Source: Persephonella sp.
GTDB taxonomy: Bacteria > Aquificota > Aquificia > Aquificales > Hydrogenothermaceae
NCBI GenBank assembly: GCA_027028005.1
Contig: JALVKE010000006.1
Location: 1 to 46,606, forward strand
Length of the DNA stretch: 46,606 bases
Reading direction: 5' to 3'
A program made the translations under genes and the position numbers. Positions 24,531 to 33,210 of this stretch are shown here, in pieces (within the stretch, counting starts at the first letter, position 1; every line of letters starts with the position of its first letter). The notes under the pieces were generated by a model. It was not told the DNA's origin, searched no databases, and saw only the letters and a program-made list of their open reading frames with translations.

Positions 24531-25964
24531 TCAAATTTGGAGATACTTTTTAATAATCTTAGTATCATCAAAAGGTAGAACTTTATCTCCAACAATCTGA
24601 TACGTTTCGTGCCCTTTTCCTGCTACTAGGACAATATCTCCTTTTTCAGCTAACTCCACAGCTTTTTTTATAGCCTCTTCTCTATCCTCAATAACAACAG
24701 GAGATTTTTCCATTCCTTTCTTAATATCTTCTATTATCTGAGCAGGGTCTTCTGTTCTTGGATTGTCTGAAGTGAGAATAACAATATCAGCATACCTTTC
24801 AGCAACTTTTCCCATTAAAGGTCTTTTTGATCTATCTCTATCACCTCCTGCTCCAAAAACAACTATTAAACGGTTGTGTTTTATCCTTTTCAAACTTTTT
24901 AAAATATTTTCTAAAGCATCAGGAGTATGAGCGTAGTCGTTAACAGCAAGAAAATCTCCACTATAAACAGTCTCAAATCTTCCTTTTATAGGCTCTAGAT
25001 TAGAAGATTTTTCTAATAGTTCTTTCAAAGGGAAACCTAAACTATGAAGGGTTGCAATGGCTGCTGTAAGGTTGTAAACATTAAACTCTCCAATAAGTTT
25101 AGTTCTAACTAGGTATCTTTCTCCTTGAAATAAAAGGTTAAATTCTGTTCCTTTTATAGAGATATCAATATTCTCAATTGTGTAATCAGCGTATTTCTTC
25201 CCATAAGAAAAAACATTCTTTCCTTCTTTTTTTAGTTCTATAAATATTCTCTTTCCGTATTTATTGTCTGTGTTTATAACAGAAACAGCATCAGGATTTC
25301 TTTCTGAGAGATAATCAAAAAACCTCTTTTTAGCTAGAAAGTAGTTTTCCATAGTTTTGTGATAATCAAGATGATCTTGAGTTAGATTTGTAAAAACTCC
25401 TGCAGAAAAATTAGTTCCATATACCCTATACTGATCTACAGCATGAGAGGAAACTTCTGAAACCACATATTCAGCTCCTAAATCTTTCATCTTTTTCAAT
25501 AGAGAAAACCACTCTATAGAACCAGGAGTAGTCCTTCCTGAAGAAAAAACTTTATCTTCAAATCTATACTCTATAGTTCCTATTATCCCTGCTTTTTTAT
25601 TTAGTAAACCAAGATACTGATATATAAGATTTGATGTTGTTGTTTTTCCATTTGTTCCTGTTATCCCAATGATTTTTAGACTTTCATCAGGATGTTTAAA
25701 AAACTCTTTGGAAATAATAGCCTGTGTTTTTCTTGCATTATTTGTAAAAAACGTTTTTACATAGGGATACTTCTTTTCTATCTCCTTTTTCTTCTCTTTA
25801 TCTTCTAAAACGATGTACTTAGCCCCTTTTTTTATAGCCTCATCTATAAATAGATGCCCATCAACAGATGTTCCTTTTATAGCAATGAAAAGGTATCCTT
25901 CCTTAACCTCTTTTGAGTTATTTGTTATTCCTTTTACATCTTTTAAAAAAGATAAATCCATCAT
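24531..25964 (-). CDS. murE: UDP-N-acetylmuramyl-tripeptide synthetase
   Basis: A 477-aa cytoplasmic Mur ligase that adds the third amino acid to the peptidoglycan precursor. It has the N-terminal UDP-binding domain (VKGITNNSKEVKEGYLFIAIKG), the ATP loop GITGTNGKTTT, the central NLTQDHLDYH block and the C-terminal TSDNPRTEDP motif. DNPR indicates meso-diaminopimelate as substrate. Two ATG codons in a row overlap the hemN stop (ATGATG), so translation is coupled. Confidence 0.95.
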   Translation of the reverse strand: MMDLSFLKDVKGITNNSKEVKEGYLFIAIKGTSVDGHLFIDEAIKKGAKYIVLEDKEKKKEIEKKYPYVKTFFTNNARKTQAIISKEFFKHPDESLKIIGITGTNGKTTTSNLIYQYLGLLNKKAGIIGTIEYRFEDKVFSSGRTTPGSIEWFSLLKKMKDLGAEYVVSEVSSHAVDQYRVYGTNFSAGVFTNLTQDHLDYHKTMENYFLAKKRFFDYLSERNPDAVSVINTDNKYGKRIFIELKKEGKNVFSYGKKYADYTIENIDISIKGTEFNLLFQGERYLVRTKLIGEFNVYNLTAAIATLHSLGFPLKELLEKSSNLEPIKGRFETVYSGDFLAVNDYAHTPDALENILKSLKRIKHNRLIVVFGAGGDRDRSKRPLMGKVAERYADIVILTSDNPRTEDPAQIIEDIKKGMEKSPVVIEDREEAIKKAVELAEKGDIVLVAGKGHETYQIVGDKVLPFDDTKIIKKYLQI

Positions 25965-27343
25965 ATAGCTTTTGAGAATCTTTTCTCCTTTTTAGCTTTT
26001 GTATACTTATCGAAAGTAACAGCAATATTTCTGATAAGAAGCCTTCCTGCAGGGGTAACATCTATTCTGTCAGGATAAATCTTTATAAGACCATCTTTTT
26101 CTAACTCCTTTAACTCTTCCATCTCTGGAGCAAAGTACTCATCAAAGACAATACCGTATTTGTCCTCTATCTCTTTTTTATAAAGCTGGAAGTGAGACAT
26201 TAGTCTCATAATAACATCTCTTCTTAAGATATCATCTTCATCAAGGAAGAAACCTCTTTCTACTGGAAGTTTTCCTCTATCAATAGCCTCATAGTAATCC
26301 TTTAATTTTTTGAAGTTTTGAGCATAAGCATCGTAGAGCATACTTATAGATGTAGCTCCAAATCCTATAAGCTCTGCTTCTGCATGGGTTGTGTATCCTT
26401 GGAAGTTTCTGTGAAGGGTTCTTTCCCTTTGAGCAACAGCAAGTTCATCATCAGGTTTTGCAAAGTGATCCATTCCTATAAATATGTATCCTGCATCTGT
26501 CAGTTTTTCTATTGTCATTTTTAGAATATCCAGTTTTTCCTGTGGTGGTGGAAGAGCTGTCTCATCTATCATTCTTTGAAGTCTTTTTAGCCATGGAACA
26601 TGTGCATAGTTGAAGTTTGCAATTCTATCTGGATTTAGTTTTATCACCTTATCTATAGTTTCTGAGAATGTTTCAAGCGTCTGATAAGGAAGACCATATA
26701 TAAGATCTATATTTACACTTTCAAAACCTGCCTCTCTTATCCATTCCATAACATTAAAAATCATCTCTTCAGGCTGAATTCTGTTTACTGCTTCCTGAAC
26801 CTTAGGATTAAAATCCTGTATACCAAAGCTAACCCTATTAAAACCTATCTCCCTGAGAAGAAATATTCTTTCCCTATCAACATGTCTTGGATCTATCTCA
26901 ATAGATACTTCTGCATTCTCATCAAAATCAAATCTCTTTTTTATTTCATTCATAAGCCAGACTGTCTGCTCATTGTTAAGATAGTTTGGAGTACCACCAC
27001 CCCAATGGAGCTGAACAACTTTTCTAGAAGGGTCTAAAAGAGATCTCATAATATCCATCTCTTTTGATAGATATCTTAAATAGGGTTCTACAACTTCCTT
27101 TCTTCTTGTGATAATAACGTTACAACCGCAAAAATGACATGCAGACTCACAGAAAGGTATATGGAAATAAAGGGATAAAGGGGTTTTTCTTTCATTTGAC
27201 TGTATTACTTTTTTTCTCCATTCTTCCTCTGATATAGGATAAAACTCCTGAGCTGTAGGATAACTAGTGTATCTTGGAGCTGGTTTTGCATATTTCATAA
27301 TTAAATCTAAATCAAACTTTACATCTTGAGGATGAAAACTCAT
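25961..27343 (-). CDS. hemN: oxygen-independent coproporphyrinogen III oxidase
   Basis: A 460-aa radical SAM enzyme of haem synthesis. HIPFCESACHFCGCN carries the CX3CX2CXC pattern of true HemN (C65, C69, C72, with C74). The N-terminal PRYTSYPTA and VQLHWGGGTPNYL motifs and the C-terminal HemN domain are present. The length is typical of HemN and distinguishes it from HemW. It decarboxylates two propionates of coproporphyrinogen without O2. An FNR-like box lies in the upstream region shared with speD. Confidence 0.96.
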   Translation of the reverse strand: MSFHPQDVKFDLDLIMKYAKPAPRYTSYPTAQEFYPISEEEWRKKVIQSNERKTPLSLYFHIPFCESACHFCGCNVIITRRKEVVEPYLRYLSKEMDIMRSLLDPSRKVVQLHWGGGTPNYLNNEQTVWLMNEIKKRFDFDENAEVSIEIDPRHVDRERIFLLREIGFNRVSFGIQDFNPKVQEAVNRIQPEEMIFNVMEWIREAGFESVNIDLIYGLPYQTLETFSETIDKVIKLNPDRIANFNYAHVPWLKRLQRMIDETALPPPQEKLDILKMTIEKLTDAGYIFIGMDHFAKPDDELAVAQRERTLHRNFQGYTTHAEAELIGFGATSISMLYDAYAQNFKKLKDYYEAIDRGKLPVERGFFLDEDDILRRDVIMRLMSHFQLYKKEIEDKYGIVFDEYFAPEMEELKELEKDGLIKIYPDRIDVTPAGRLLIRNIAVTFDKYTKAKKEKRFSKAI

Positions 27344-27404
27344 GGCTTATCTCCTAATTTTTGACTTTAGTGTTAAATTATATCTGATATATGTTAATAC
27401 AAGG

Positions 27405-27437
27405 TGATATTTATCAGAAAAGGTTGATTTATATTAA
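27405..27437. promoter_or_regulatory. FNR-like box and neighbouring dyad between hemN and speD
   Basis: TTGAT-TTAT-ATTAA (27424-27437) matches the FNR consensus TTGAT-N4-ATCAA with one mismatch. A perfect dyad TGATA-TT-TATCA (27405-27416) lies 7 bp to its left. The position suits both the divergent hemN gene, often controlled by oxygen, and the speD promoter (about 44 bp before its expected start point). Confidence 0.4.
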
Positions 27438-27459
27438 AGTAATTTTATATTTTAGTTTA

Positions 27460-27468
27460 TGGTATAAT
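27460..27468 (+). promoter_or_regulatory. extended -10 promoter of the speD transcript
   Basis: TGG-TATAAT is a perfect -10 box with the extended TG element. The -35 region is poor (TAATTT), which would fit activation by a factor bound at the adjacent FNR-like box. Confidence 0.5.
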
Positions 27469-27514
27469 AATATCCCTTTTTCTTTAAAAATTTAACCTTT
27501 AAGGAGGTTTTATT

Positions 27515-27610
27515 ATGTTGGGCATTGATGCCCCGAGGATTTATTTCCTTTTAGAAAAAATAACTTTGGAGGATAGAAAATGGAAAAAACCCTCGGACTG
27601 CATATCCTAG
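27515..27610 (+). CDS. possible 31-aa leader ORF overlapping speD
   Basis: An ATG with a perfect AAGGAGG site 7 bp upstream opens a 31-codon frame beginning MLGIDAPRIYF. It ends at TAG 31 bp inside speD, in another frame. The start of the frame holds a small hairpin GGGCA-TTGA-TGCCC (27520-27533). The ribosome binding site is stronger than that of speD, so ribosomes may be diverted or coupled. The peptide resembles nothing I know. It may be a regulatory leader or an accidental frame. Confidence 0.35.
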   Translation: MLGIDAPRIYFLLEKITLEDRKWKKPSDCIS

Positions 27611-27987
27611 CGGATCTTTATGGGGTAGATTTTGAAAAAATTGATCACGTTGAAGATGTTAGAGCACTTTTAGAAGGTGCTGTTAAGTATGCAAATCTAA
27701 GTAAACTCTCTTCTCACTTTCATCAGTTTCACCCTCACGGTGCTACAGGAGTTATTCTCTTAGAAGAGTCTCACATCTCAATCCACACATGGCCAGAACA
27801 TGGATATGCAGCTATTGATGTTTACACATGTGGTGGAAAAGAAAAAACATTTAAAGCAATGGAGTACATCCTAAAGGTTTTAAAACCTAAAAGGGTTGAT
27901 GAAAAAGTTGCTGAAAGAGGGGTTGTTCCTATTAATCAGGAAGCCACGAATATTGAAAAGATAGAGCTTGAAACAGTAAATAGTTAA
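27580..27987 (+). CDS. speD: S-adenosylmethionine decarboxylase proenzyme
   Basis: A 135-aa prokaryotic class 1B AdoMet decarboxylase, which supplies the aminopropyl group for spermidine and longer polyamines. The self-cleavage site is between E63 and S64 in LLEESHISIHTWPEHGYAAIDVYTCG, where S64 becomes the pyruvoyl group. H69 and C84 are the other catalytic residues. TTGGAGG precedes the ATG. No spermidine synthase gene is adjacent. Long polyamines are important in thermophiles. Confidence 0.96.
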   Translation: MEKTLGLHILADLYGVDFEKIDHVEDVRALLEGAVKYANLSKLSSHFHQFHPHGATGVILLEESHISIHTWPEHGYAAIDVYTCGGKEKTFKAMEYILKVLKPKRVDEKVAERGVVPINQEATNIEKIELETVNS

Positions 27988-28020
27988 TAAATCACGAATA
28001 CAATCTTCATTATATATATA

Positions 28021-28050
28021 TAAGCGGCGTATGCCGCTTAATTCTATTTC
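28021..28050 (+). terminator. probable terminator of speD
   Basis: TAAGCGGC-GTAT-GCCGCTTA is a perfect 8-bp stem with a 4-base loop, 33 bp after the speD stop, followed by the moderately T-rich ATTCTATTTC. Confidence 0.6.
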
Positions 28051-28473
28051 GGCTTATGTGATCGTAAATCCTTTGATGCTATATCTATAGTGGATTTTAA
28101 ATGGTGGCATCCTCTATGGAAGTTTTTTACATTATAGAATTTTTTTTGCTTTCTAAAACCATTTTCTTGTTCGTCTTCGGCTCACCTAATTCAAAGAATT
28201 ATTAGAAAAAGGATACTTCAAATAAGGCATAAGCCGTAAAAACTCTTTTAGCGTTTAATTTTACATTTTTTCTTAAAGAGCTTGCTTTTTTCATTAGTTT
28301 ACAATAGGATAATCAAAAAATGGAAAATCTAAAGGCAAAAGAAGCTTAATAATAGAGCTAAAAAATGTGGCAAAGTGGCGAGCTAAAGTCCAACAGCTTC
28401 CCTGTAAAGATATTGACAAATCATAGATTTGAGCATGCCGTAAAGCATAGCACTTTAGTCAAGGGTGGTTCAC
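28051..28473 (+). other. non-coding stretch, possible remnant of an IS200/IS605-type element
   Basis: No frame stays open over this stretch, and translated fragments do not form a recognisable protein. The right part (about 28370-28473) looks structured and ends in CTTTAGTCAAGGGTGGTTCAC. That ending resembles the right ends, with TnpB guide-RNA scaffolds, of IS200/IS605 elements, which often end in a hairpin followed by GGTTCAC. The transposase genes are missing or too decayed to recognise. Assignment is tentative. Confidence 0.3.
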
Positions 28474-28510
28474 ATCTTGTATATAGACAATAAATATTAA
28501 GGAGGGCAAT

Positions 28511-28942
28511 ATGGCTAAATTACCTGAAAATGTATTTAATCTACTAAAAAGATTAACTCCTTCAGTAGTTGCAACAGCAAAAGACAATAAACCTTATACA
28601 ACATTTATCACATGGCTTATTGCAAAAGATGAAAATACCATTAGATTCGCTGTTAATAAGGACTCTCTAACAGCGAATAATGTAAAAGAAAATCCTTATG
28701 TATCTATTGAAGTATTTGGAGATGGTATTGCATATAGTATTTCTGGTTTAGCAAAAATAATAAAAGATGAAATTGAGACCCTTCCATTTCCTGTATCAGT
28801 TATTGAAGTAAAAGTTGAAAACGTTGTAGATAACCTTTTTCCAGGCGGAACAGTAACAGGAGAAATACCTTTTAAACATACAGGAGATGTAGAAAAAGCT
28901 GAGGATCTTGATAAAAAGGTTTTAGAAGCATTACTCTCCTGA
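28511..28942 (+). CDS. pyridoxamine 5'-phosphate oxidase-related (PPOX) flavin-binding protein
   Basis: A 143-aa split-barrel protein. LTPSVVATAKDNKPYTTFITWLIAKDENTIRFAVNKDSLTANNVKENPYVSIEVFG follows the PPOX-like pattern of a substrate-contact strand, N-K, and the NPYVSI strand that binds FMN or F420. No specific substrate can be named. GGAGGG precedes the ATG. It is a single-gene unit closed by a strong palindromic terminator. Confidence 0.8.
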   Translation: MAKLPENVFNLLKRLTPSVVATAKDNKPYTTFITWLIAKDENTIRFAVNKDSLTANNVKENPYVSIEVFGDGIAYSISGLAKIIKDEIETLPFPVSVIEVKVENVVDNLFPGGTVTGEIPFKHTGDVEKAEDLDKKVLEALLS

Positions 28943-28945
28943 AGG

Positions 28946-28970
28946 AAGGGTAGCAGCTGCTACCCTTTTA
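28946..28970 (+). terminator. bidirectional terminator
   Basis: A perfect palindrome AAGGGTAGCAGCTGCTACCC with TTTT on the right lies between the convergent PPOX and radical SAM genes. The complementary strand has AAGG-flanked CCTTC, weaker as a tail. Confidence 0.8.
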
Positions 28971-29891
28971 TGTATTTACTAGCTTTAATTTTTTATCTGT
29001 CTCTCTTCTTTTAAATTCTTCCTCTAAAGCATTTAAAACTTCCATTTTTCTTCTTGGAGAACACCAGTCTGGAGCAATAAGCTCATCATCTGAAGCTTCT
29101 CCTGTCATTCTGTGGATGATAATATCTTCTGGAAGGTACTCTAAAAAGTCTGCTACATACCTTGCATACTCTTCTAAAGATAAAACATCTATCTCACCAT
29201 TCTTATACTGTTTTTCCATAGCTGTATGTTTTACTATATGAAGGGGGTGTATCTTAATGCCATCTATTGGAAGAGCAGCTATAAGTTTTGCAGTTTCTAT
29301 ATAATCCTCATACTCATCTCCAGGAAGACCAATTATCACATGGGCACAAATCTTTATTCCTGCTCTTTTTTTTGTTCTTAATACAGCATCAACAAACTCT
29401 GCCACTCCATGGGCTCTATTTATATTTCTTAAGGTTTTAGGATTTGCTGTTTGCAGACCATACTCAATCCATACCTCAGGTTTTTCTACAGTATATGAAG
29501 CAATAAGATCTAAAACTTCATCAGGAACAACATCAGGTCTTGTTCCTATAGACATTCCGATTATTTCAGGATACTCCATAGCTTTATCGTAAAGCTCTCT
29601 CAATGTTTCAACTGGAGCATAGGTATTGGTAAAAGCCTGAAAATAAGCTATAAATCCCTTTAGATTTTTAAATCTCCTTTTGTAAAAGTCCATAGCTTTT
29701 TCAATCTGCTCTTCAACGGTCTTTTTAGACATTGCATATGGACTGAATGAGATATTATTACAGAATGTGCATCCTCCAGATGCTTTTGAACCATCCCTGT
29801 TTGGACATGTAAATCCCGCATCTATAGAGATCTTTTGAATCCTTCCACCGTATTTTTCCTTAAGATACTGATTGAATTTTACCAGTTTCAC
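28968..29891 (-). CDS. radical SAM protein of the YhcC/TIGR01212 family
   Basis: A 307-aa radical SAM protein. ISIDAGFTCPNRDGSKASGGCTFCNN contains the unusual C-x8-12-CxxC cluster of this family. GLPGDEYEDYIETAKLIAALPIDGIKIHPLHIVKHTAME and the C-terminal TGEASDDELIAPDWCSPRRKME are also typical. The molecular function of the family is not established. The start is a GTG with CAGGAG at good spacing. It is a single gene. Confidence 0.88.
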   Translation of the reverse strand: MKLVKFNQYLKEKYGGRIQKISIDAGFTCPNRDGSKASGGCTFCNNISFSPYAMSKKTVEEQIEKAMDFYKRRFKNLKGFIAYFQAFTNTYAPVETLRELYDKAMEYPEIIGMSIGTRPDVVPDEVLDLIASYTVEKPEVWIEYGLQTANPKTLRNINRAHGVAEFVDAVLRTKKRAGIKICAHVIIGLPGDEYEDYIETAKLIAALPIDGIKIHPLHIVKHTAMEKQYKNGEIDVLSLEEYARYVADFLEYLPEDIIIHRMTGEASDDELIAPDWCSPRRKMEVLNALEEEFKRRETDKKLKLVNT

Positions 29892-29966
29892 TTTTACACT
29901 CCTGTGTAAGTTTTAAGAAAAATTTATCACAAAAAGAAAAGATTTCCATTGATGAAAAGTTAGAAA

Positions 29967-32114
29967 CTATCTATAACTTTCAATCTTTTTGTACTCATCT
30001 ATATATCTTATAGGCTTTCCTACAAAGAATCCCTGTGAATAGTCAATATCAAGTTCTCTTATAACCTTGTATATTTCAACAGATGAAACAAACTCTGCAA
30101 CAGTTTTTATATTAAGTTTTTTAGAAAAATCAACAATTGTACTCACTATTATCTTAGAGTAAGGATCTTTATGTATATCTTTAATAAGGGAACCATCTAT
30201 TTTTACAAAATCTGGTCTTAAATTAACCACATGAGAAAAGTTGGAATAACCGGCTCCAAAATCATCTATTGCTAAATGAGCTCCTAGCTCTTTTATCTGT
30301 TCCACAAAGGATTGAACCTGTTTGTAGTTTTGAATACTTTCACTTTCTAGTAATTCAACAGTTATTTTATGTGCTATATTTTCGTTATCTTTTAAAAGTC
30401 CTAAGAAATAATCAACTACTATATGATCCAAAACATCCTCAATAGAGAGATTTATAGAAAGATTTACATTTTTTTCTGCTATAGTTTCAAATGCCTTTCT
30501 CACTATAATCTTTGTAATATCCCTGTAATACTTTGATTCTTTTGCAACAGGGAGAAAAACTCCAGGAGATAAATATCTATTATCTGACGTTTCCAGTCTT
30601 GCTAAAACTTCATACTTTTCAATCTCACCTGTTCTGTTATCAACAATAGGCTGAAAGAAAGGTACTATTTTATCTTCTTTAACTGCTGTTTTTATAATAT
30701 CAAGAATATTAAGGTTTTCTAAAATTTCCACACTCTTATCAAAATCTTTAGAGTATATAAGATATTTTTCTCTTCTATTTTTAACTTCCTTTAAAACCAT
30801 ATCTGCTTTTTCTAGTAAAGGGGCTTCAAATGTTATTCCTATAGAAACATTTAAAGTTAGTTCTAGGTTTCTATATTTAAAAACTTTATTTTCAAGTTCT
30901 GCTAGAAGCTTTTTAACATAACCTTCCGTTTCTTTTCTTCTGTTTTCATACAGAATTCCAAATTCATCTCCTCCTAATCTGTACACTTTTGCATCGTTTA
31001 AACCTATACTTTTTATAAAATCTGTTAAAAATTTTCCAAACTCTTTTAATATAAAATCTCCGGCTTTTGTGCCGTAAAAGTCATTAATATTTTTGAATCC
31101 ATCAATATTTATTAAAATAAAAGATGGGTTTTTGTATTTTATGACATCATGGTTGAAGGCTCTTCTATTTGGAAGACCTGTTACATCGTCAGTTTCTGTT
31201 ATTTTTTCTAATCTTTTTGCCATTTTTATAAGTTGCATATTTTTTTTATCTAAAGATATTAGGAGATAACCTGTATATCCTAATAGTAGAAGAAAGAAAG
31301 CTGTTGATCCTAGAGAGAAAATAGTAATAATTTCTGTTTCCTTTTGAGTTTCTCTAACAAAGCTATTATTAAGTGCAATTAAATATTCTTTCCCTTTTGT
31401 ATCATTAACAAGATAATTTAAAATTTTATGATACTCTGGATACCTATCTATATACAACTTTAAATGGGAAAGTAATACAGAATGAAAATGATCAAGTTTT
31501 TCATCATTTCCAAAGTCGAAATATTCTAAATCGTTTACTAAATTCTTTAATGGTTTTAAAAAATCAATATCTGTACTGTTTCTAAGTAAAAATAAAGAAG
31601 CTAAAAGATTTGTTAATTTTAATGAATAAATTTGAATATCTTTCTTTTGAAGAAGATCATTGTCTATATCTAAACTACTTGTATACTTTAGAATAAGACT
31701 TGGTATATACACAGCAGAATTTTTAATCTCAGAATTTAATGTTTCAAATTTTATGATTTTTTCTTCTTTATTGTTGATATAAGTTTTATACATCTGTAAG
31801 TATTTAAACGATTCTCTGTAGGAGGGGCTTTTAAAATGAGGAGCATTTTCTAAATATGTAATTTTTTCTTTTATTTTTTCTAAATTTTTGTAGATATTAT
31901 CATAATCGTAGTACAGAAAAAAACTGCTTTTTATAATATCTGTATCTAAGTTATACTCTAATGATTGTAAGTCTTTTATATTATCGAGAATTTCCTCTGA
32001 TGTTTTGAAGTAATCTTTTGTCCATATATTAAAATAAAAAAGACCAGCAATAGAAATGACAGCAATGAAAGGTATAAGGAATATTTTTATTTTATGGTTT
32101 TTCATGATTGGCAC
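29967..32114 (-). CDS. membrane GGDEF-EAL protein with DAHL-like sensor
   Basis: A 715-aa cyclic-di-GMP enzyme. One membrane helix lies near the N-terminus (IFLIPFIAVISIAGLFYF) and a second near residue 270. Between them is an all-helical periplasmic region that resembles a double all-helical ligand-binding (DAHL) sensor. The GGDEF domain has DVTGLPNRRAF and YRLGGDEFGILY but no RxxD inhibitory site. The EAL domain keeps its catalytic residues: EVLAR, NLS, VELLESE, IDDFGAGYSN, VKIDGS and QGFFVGKP. The GTG at 32114, 7 bp after AAGGGAG, is the best start. GTG 32120 and ATG 32105 are alternatives. It overlaps the end of the peroxidase gene. Confidence 0.88.
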   Translation of the reverse strand: MPIMKNHKIKIFLIPFIAVISIAGLFYFNIWTKDYFKTSEEILDNIKDLQSLEYNLDTDIIKSSFFLYYDYDNIYKNLEKIKEKITYLENAPHFKSPSYRESFKYLQMYKTYINNKEEKIIKFETLNSEIKNSAVYIPSLILKYTSSLDIDNDLLQKKDIQIYSLKLTNLLASLFLLRNSTDIDFLKPLKNLVNDLEYFDFGNDEKLDHFHSVLLSHLKLYIDRYPEYHKILNYLVNDTKGKEYLIALNNSFVRETQKETEIITIFSLGSTAFFLLLLGYTGYLLISLDKKNMQLIKMAKRLEKITETDDVTGLPNRRAFNHDVIKYKNPSFILINIDGFKNINDFYGTKAGDFILKEFGKFLTDFIKSIGLNDAKVYRLGGDEFGILYENRRKETEGYVKKLLAELENKVFKYRNLELTLNVSIGITFEAPLLEKADMVLKEVKNRREKYLIYSKDFDKSVEILENLNILDIIKTAVKEDKIVPFFQPIVDNRTGEIEKYEVLARLETSDNRYLSPGVFLPVAKESKYYRDITKIIVRKAFETIAEKNVNLSINLSIEDVLDHIVVDYFLGLLKDNENIAHKITVELLESESIQNYKQVQSFVEQIKELGAHLAIDDFGAGYSNFSHVVNLRPDFVKIDGSLIKDIHKDPYSKIIVSTIVDFSKKLNIKTVAEFVSSVEIYKVIRELDIDYSQGFFVGKPIRYIDEYKKIESYR

Positions 32115-33078
32115 GTTCACTCTCCCTTAATATGTCAGGTAATTCACCTGTTAGTGTTTTTAAAAAAGCCTCTATATAATCTATTTCTTTATCAGTTAAT
32201 TCAAACCCTAAATTATGGTATGACATTTTTTTTAAAGCCTCTTTCAACGTTTTTACTGAACCATCGTGAAAGTAAGGATATGTACATGCAATATTTCTTA
32301 AAGAAGGTACTCTATAAACATTCTTATCATCTTCTTTTCTAGTTATCTGATATCTATCTGGATTAGATGGTATCCATTTGTACTTATGAATAACTCCAAT
32401 TTTTTGAAATGAATTTCCACCAACATTAATTCCATTATGACAGGTTATACATCCAATTCTCTTGAATATAATGTAACCTCTTAGTTCCTTTTCAGTTAGA
32501 ATTGAATTACATTTTTCAGGATTACCTATATTTTGTAGTTTGCATTTTAGATACATGTCGAATTTACTATTTGGTGTTATTAATGCTTTTTCAAACTCTA
32601 CTATAGCATCTAAAACTTGCCAGTATTTTATTTTATCTGTTTTATACACTTTTTTAAAAAGTTCTCTATAAAGCTTGCTATTATTTAATCTGTTTTCTAT
32701 TTCTTTTTTATTCATATCCATCTCAACAGGATTGTGAAGCGGACCTTTTGCCTGTTCATATAGATTTCTAGCTCTTCCATTCCAGAAAAGCCTAAAGTTG
32801 AAGTACGTGTTAAAAACACTAGGTGCATTTACAGTTCCTTTCTTCCCATTAACTCCTATAGAAACGCTTTTTCTATCTGTTCCCCATTTTGTATAAAGAT
32901 CATGGCAAGTAGCACAGGAAACAGTTTTATCTTTAGATAAAATAGGATCATGAAACAATAATTTTCCTAGTTTAGCTTTTTCCTTATCATATGAGATTTT
33001 TTCAGGAATAGGTTTTATAGGTTCAAATGAATAAGAAGTAGTAATAATCAGTATCAAAAGAAAAATAGCAGATCTCAC
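32092..33078 (-). CDS. di-haem cytochrome c peroxidase (MauG/CcpA family)
   Basis: A 328-aa periplasmic protein. The signal peptide ends near TTSYSFE. Two haem c sites are present, CATCH and CITCH. LGKLLFHDPILSKDKTVSCATCHD is the standard start of bacterial di-haem peroxidases, and the second-domain pattern PSLRNIACTYPYFHDGSVKTLKEA is typical. It reduces H2O2 in the periplasm with electrons from cytochrome c or another carrier. The start is a GTG with GGAG 7 bp upstream. Its 3' end overlaps the GGDEF-EAL gene by 23 bp. Confidence 0.93.
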   Translation of the reverse strand: MRSAIFLLILIITTSYSFEPIKPIPEKISYDKEKAKLGKLLFHDPILSKDKTVSCATCHDLYTKWGTDRKSVSIGVNGKKGTVNAPSVFNTYFNFRLFWNGRARNLYEQAKGPLHNPVEMDMNKKEIENRLNNSKLYRELFKKVYKTDKIKYWQVLDAIVEFEKALITPNSKFDMYLKCKLQNIGNPEKCNSILTEKELRGYIIFKRIGCITCHNGINVGGNSFQKIGVIHKYKWIPSNPDRYQITRKEDDKNVYRVPSLRNIACTYPYFHDGSVKTLKEALKKMSYHNLGFELTDKEIDYIEAFLKTLTGELPDILRESERANHEKP

Positions 33079-33183
33079 TATTAAACTCCGTGCAAAGCTT
33101 TAAAGCTCCCATGTTTTTATATTAGTATCTTCCTTCAAGATTAGATTATCGTGAATTTTTATTAAATTTTCTAGAAAATTTAT

Positions 33184-33204
33184 CATAAAAGCCCCAAAGG
33201 GGCT
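33184..33204 (-). terminator. intrinsic terminator of leuB
   Basis: Reading the minus strand, AGCCCC-TTT-GGGGCT is followed by TTTATGA, directly after the leuB stop. Confidence 0.8.
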
Positions 33205-33210
33205 CTATGT

